Part shown: positions 61,229 to 64,000 of the stretch, in pieces
Position numbering within the stretch: position 1 is the stretch's first letter
How the letters are laid out: each line of letters begins with the position of its first letter
Notes under the pieces: model-generated
Seen by the model: only the letters and a program-made list of their open reading frames with translations
Databases searched by the model: none
Told to the model about the DNA's origin: nothing
NCBI GenBank assembly: GCA_040754815.1
Contig: JBFMBX010000002.1
Span: 310,001 to 374,000 of the forward strand
Source of the DNA: Bellilinea sp040754815
GTDB lineage: Bacteria; Chloroflexota; Anaerolineae; Anaerolineales; Anaerolineaceae
DNA: 64,000 nucleotides
Reading direction: 5' to 3'
Translations under genes and position numbers: made by a program

Positions 61229-61989
61229 ACCGCTTGCGCCTCACCGGCGGGCTTATTGCCGTTTTAATTGTGCTGTTCTTCCTGCTGGCGTGGGAAGCAG
61301 CCGTCAGCCTGCTGAACATTCCGGTGTACCTGCTGCCGGCACCCGGCCGCATCCTGCGCACGCTTTTTGAACATCCCGCCCTCTACGCTCAGGCCAGCCT
61401 GCTGACACTGGGTGAGGCTTTCGCCGGTCTGCTGATCGGCCTGCTGGCGGGAGTGTTGATCGCCTCTCTGCTCACCCTGCTGCCCGGTCTGGAAGAAGGG
61501 GTGATGACGCTGGCCATTCTGCTTAAATCCACCCCTCTGGTTGCCATTGCTCCGCTTCTGACCATCTGGCTGGGCTTTGGCATCCTGCCGAAAATCCTCA
61601 TCACCGCCCTGTTGACCTTTTTCCCCGTGCTGGTCAACGTCCTCAGCGGGCTGCAGAAAGTGGAAAGGCATCATCTGGAACTGTTCCACTCGTGGCATGC
61701 CTCGCGCAGCGAGGTCTTTCGCTACCTGCGCGCGCCCGGCGCGCTGCCCTATCTGTTCGCCGCGCTGAAGATCTCCGCGCCGCTGGCGCTGATCGGCGCG
61801 GTGGTAGCCGAATGGACGGGTGCTTCCGGCGGGCTGGGACGGGTGATGTGGCTGGCCTACACCAACCTCAATCTGCCTTTCCTCTTTGCCGCTATTTTCA
61901 TCCTTGCCGCCGCCGGTATGTCGCTCTACCGCCTGACCGTCTGGCTTGAACGGCGGGTCATCTTCTGGCAATCTCATCCCGAACCCTGA
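61225..61989 (+). CDS. ABC transporter permease (SsuC/ThiX/RibX-like)
   Basis: A 254-residue membrane subunit with about six helices. The EAA loop that binds the ATPase is visible (ASRSEVFRYLRAPGALPYLFAALKISAPLALIGAVVAEW). Its closest groups import taurine, hydroxymethylpyrimidine or riboflavin. Coupled to the ATPase gene by ATGA and followed 9 bp later by the binding protein. Confidence 0.94.
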   Translation: MNRLRLTGGLIAVLIVLFFLLAWEAAVSLLNIPVYLLPAPGRILRTLFEHPALYAQASLLTLGEAFAGLLIGLLAGVLIASLLTLLPGLEEGVMTLAILLKSTPLVAIAPLLTIWLGFGILPKILITALLTFFPVLVNVLSGLQKVERHHLELFHSWHASRSEVFRYLRAPGALPYLFAALKISAPLALIGAVVAEWTGASGGLGRVMWLAYTNLNLPFLFAAIFILAAAGMSLYRLTVWLERRVIFWQSHPEP

Positions 61990-61998
61990 GAGGTGCAT

Positions 61999-63003
61999 AT
62001 GAAACGCATGATCGCCATTGCTCTGCTTTTCGTTCTCGTGCTTCTGGTTTCTGCGTGCGCTGCTGGCACACCGTCCCAAATCACCTCAACGCCCGCGCCG
62101 CTCTCGCTGACCTTCATGGCCGGTTACAAACCGCAGGCCAACCTGCCTTTTGTGGGCGCCTATGTTGCCAGAGAAAAAGGCTTCTTCGAGCGCGAGGGGC
62201 TGGAAGTGACCATCGAGCATTCCGCCGGTCAGGGCGAGCATCTGCAACTGCTCACCGCCGGCAAGGTACAGGTCACCACGCAGGATGCCGCCGTCCTGTT
62301 ACAGCGCCGCGCCGACCCCGGCCTGCCGCTGGTTTCGATTGCGCTCATCGGCCAGCGCGGCCAGCAGGCCTACGCTGCCCTGGCTTCCTCCGGCCTGCAA
62401 ACGCCCAAAGACTGGGAAGGCCGCACGGTGGGTTACAAAGGCACGCCGCCGCCCGATCTCTTCGCGCTGCTCAAAGCCGCCGGTGCCGATGTGCAGAAAA
62501 TTTCGCTGGTCAATGTCGGCTTCGATCCGCGCATCCTCACCGAGGGTAAAGTGGATGTCTATCCGGTGTTCAAGTCCAACGAGCCGTACCTGATTCGCTC
62601 GTGGGGCTACGAATTGACGCTCTGGGACGCCGCCGAATACGGCGTGCCGACGCTCGGCCTGACCTATGTGACCACCGAGAGCATTCTGCAGGAACAGCCC
62701 GAAGCGCTGCGCCGCTTCCTCAAAGCCGCACTGGAGGGCATCCGTTATGCCGAACAAAATCCGGAAGAGGCGGTGGAGATTGTGCTGAAATACACCGGCC
62801 CGCAGGCCGACCCCCAGCACATGCGCTACATGCTGGAAAGCGAACTGCGCGACGCCAAGAGCCCCTTAACCGATCAGCACGGCTACGGCTGGCAAACCGC
62901 AGAACAGTGGTCGGCACTGGCCGAAATGCTGGTGCAGGCAGGGATTATTGATTCAATTGACGTGGAAAAGGTGTTTTCTCCACTGCTGCTTCTTAACCAA
63001 TAA
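61999..63003 (+). CDS. NMT1/THI5-like substrate-binding lipoprotein
   Basis: A 334-residue exported lipoprotein (lipobox VSAC, C20). YVAREKGFFEREGLEVTIE, the GQGEHLQLLTAGKVQVTTQDA segment and EGKVDVYPVF match the NMT1/THI5 family, whose members bind thiamine pyrimidine precursors (ThiY) or, in Chloroflexota, riboflavin (RibY). ATG at 61999 follows GAGAGG; a GTG at 61993 is a poorer choice. Substrate unproven. Confidence 0.92.
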   Translation: MKRMIAIALLFVLVLLVSACAAGTPSQITSTPAPLSLTFMAGYKPQANLPFVGAYVAREKGFFEREGLEVTIEHSAGQGEHLQLLTAGKVQVTTQDAAVLLQRRADPGLPLVSIALIGQRGQQAYAALASSGLQTPKDWEGRTVGYKGTPPPDLFALLKAAGADVQKISLVNVGFDPRILTEGKVDVYPVFKSNEPYLIRSWGYELTLWDAAEYGVPTLGLTYVTTESILQEQPEALRRFLKAALEGIRYAEQNPEEAVEIVLKYTGPQADPQHMRYMLESELRDAKSPLTDQHGYGWQTAEQWSALAEMLVQAGIIDSIDVEKVFSPLLLLNQ

Positions 63004-63091
63004 CAATAAGTCTATAAGGATAAGCGGGCTATCTAGAAACTAAGGCACAGCAATATGCACGCTTTAATTCAAAGGGTTTATGAAGAGAACC

Positions 63092-64000
63092 TTAATCTGG
63101 ATTTCTGTACATCCTTTGTCTTTTCTTCAGGCGAGAATAAAGAACAATCAATCCAATAACACCACCAGGAATGATATATTCAATATTCGGGTTTTTCGCT
63201 CGAATTTGATCAATCGGCGTCATTTTTTGCCAGAGATCTTCTTGCCATTCCTTTACACTTGATTTGTCCCCTACGATTTCTAAATCAAGTGCAGCATCAT
63301 ATAAACGATAGCTTTGCACGGGATCGTAATCTTTAACTTCTTGGGCTTGTAATTTGTAAAACCTGTATAGTAGAACTTCTCGACTATTTGTTAACTTATC
63401 ACCTTTTATTGCCCAAATTGCCAAAGAATATGCTCCCCTTTTTTCAAGTAACAGAGATATCTCTTCGCCATGTTCTGATAATAATTTCTTGGTATTTTGA
63501 ATATCTTGTGAGGTAATCAGAATATACATTACTGTTAATACGAAAATGAATAATGCGATAAAGATCATGGCTTTTTTGAATAATGGATTATTTGTAACCG
63601 CAATTTTGGAATGAGGTTTCCAGTCGGTTGTTTCCAACGCTATCAAGTACAACGCTGAAGAAATCTCATAAGCCTGTTCTGCGCTAGTGGGGAATTCTCT
63701 GGGGTGCGCAACACTATTCCGAATTTTGAGAATTTTATTCCAATCTATTAATTGCAATGAAGGAAGTGGTTTTTTTTCGACTTCATCACTATAAAGTTTA
63801 AATAGATCTAAATTCCTAAACAAAGTTATTCTATCCCCAAGGGTTAATCTGTCTATAGACTTGTTAACAGGAACTGAATCTAGGATTTCCTTTTGTTTTT
63901 TAGGTGGTAATTTATTTATCAATTCCAGATGAATTTTCCATAAAATGTTTTCCAGAACACTTGCAGCTGAGGAGGCGGCTTCGAACCATTCCCCCTGATT
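63092..64000 (-). CDS. HEPN-like membrane protein (5' truncated, AT-rich)
   Basis: The frame stays open to the window edge, so the N-terminus is missing; about 302 residues are visible. The N-terminal part is helical with RNSVAH, the Rx4H motif of HEPN domains, which in defence and toxin systems form RNase sites. A membrane helix (AMIFIALFIFVLTVMYILI), an alpha-helical middle and a second C-terminal helix follow. Base composition is far lower in GC than its neighbours, suggesting acquisition. The 63004-63091 gap is AT-rich and holds nothing recognisable. The HEPN call rests on a short motif. Confidence 0.6.
   Translation of the reverse strand, partial: NQGEWFEAASSAASVLENILWKIHLELINKLPPKKQKEILDSVPVNKSIDRLTLGDRITLFRNLDLFKLYSDEVEKKPLPSLQLIDWNKILKIRNSVAHPREFPTSAEQAYEISSALYLIALETTDWKPHSKIAVTNNPLFKKAMIFIALFIFVLTVMYILITSQDIQNTKKLLSEHGEEISLLLEKRGAYSLAIWAIKGDKLTNSREVLLYRFYKLQAQEVKDYDPVQSYRLYDAALDLEIVGDKSSVKEWQEDLWQKMTPIDQIRAKNPNIEYIIPGGVIGLIVLYSRLKKRQRMYRNPD

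Noticed and set aside
1..64000. tRNA, rRNA, CRISPR arrays, insertion sequences or phage genes
   Set aside because: I saw no cloverleaf, spaced repeats, transposase or phage structural gene in the sequence read; short tRNAs could be missed without a search.

Overview
The window (about 54% GC) looks like chromosomal DNA of a Chloroflexota bacterium, most likely class Anaerolineae. That placement is inference from gene content and style: many membrane proteins with Thr/Pro linkers, lipoproteins, no outer-membrane genes, a sortase plus an LPDTG protein, and several genes with a -10 hexamer only 6-7 nt before the start codon, as expected for leaderless mRNAs. I found no rRNA, tRNA, CRISPR array, IS element or phage gene. 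The last kilobase is clearly AT-richer and may be acquired.

Layout. 0-5 kb: end of a DUF4129 protein, a GAF-PAS-class III cyclase, a coupled M20 peptidase/PfkB kinase pair and two small membrane proteins. 5-11.5 kb: prmC-prfA, a NYN/cold-shock-like protein, and a P2-type Ca/Mn ATPase behind a probable manganese (yybP-ykoY) riboswitch with its terminator. 11.5-20.5 kb: a PIG-L deacetylase, then an eight-gene run of membrane proteins around a MutL/GlmL-like ASKHA ATPase, ending in the LPDTG protein. 20.6-25.6 kb: phosphohexomutase, DUF389-SH3 protein, HAD protein, a lipoprotein and a sugar transferase.

25.6-31.5 kb: trpS behind a structured leader that resembles a T-box, dtd, infC (AUU start)-rpmI-rplT, then a macrodomain/SpoU methylase/DUF711 operon. 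31.5-44.7 kb: Thr/Pro-rich membrane protein, parvulin lipoprotein, groES-groEL with a perfect CIRCE operator, two membrane-anchored TPR paralogues, trmD, an MFS transporter, a BMP-type binding protein, a YgiT-type zinc-finger protein, lepB, a zinc-ribbon membrane protein, sortase and a tiny membrane protein.

44.7-63 kb is a catabolic island: a MoaD-like protein with two unknown proteins and an NmrA-type reductase; an NCS2 xanthine/uracil permease; CoxG; a three-subunit molybdenum hydroxylase; a fused double cyclase-family hydrolase; DUF1116 (AllG-like) and FdrA (AllF-like); a GNAT-like protein; a divergent IclR-type regulator fused to a flavin-binding split barrel; and an NMT1/THI5-type ABC importer. 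Together they suggest import of an N-heterocycle, its hydroxylation, ring opening and a carbamoyl-transfer or CoA-ligase-like step. The substrate cannot be read from the sequence, and AllH and carbamate kinase, expected for the E. coli oxamate pathway, are not in the window. This island and the MutL-like membrane cluster are the best candidates for undescribed systems. Starts were revised wherever a Shine-Dalgarno, stop/start overlap or -10 element decided them.
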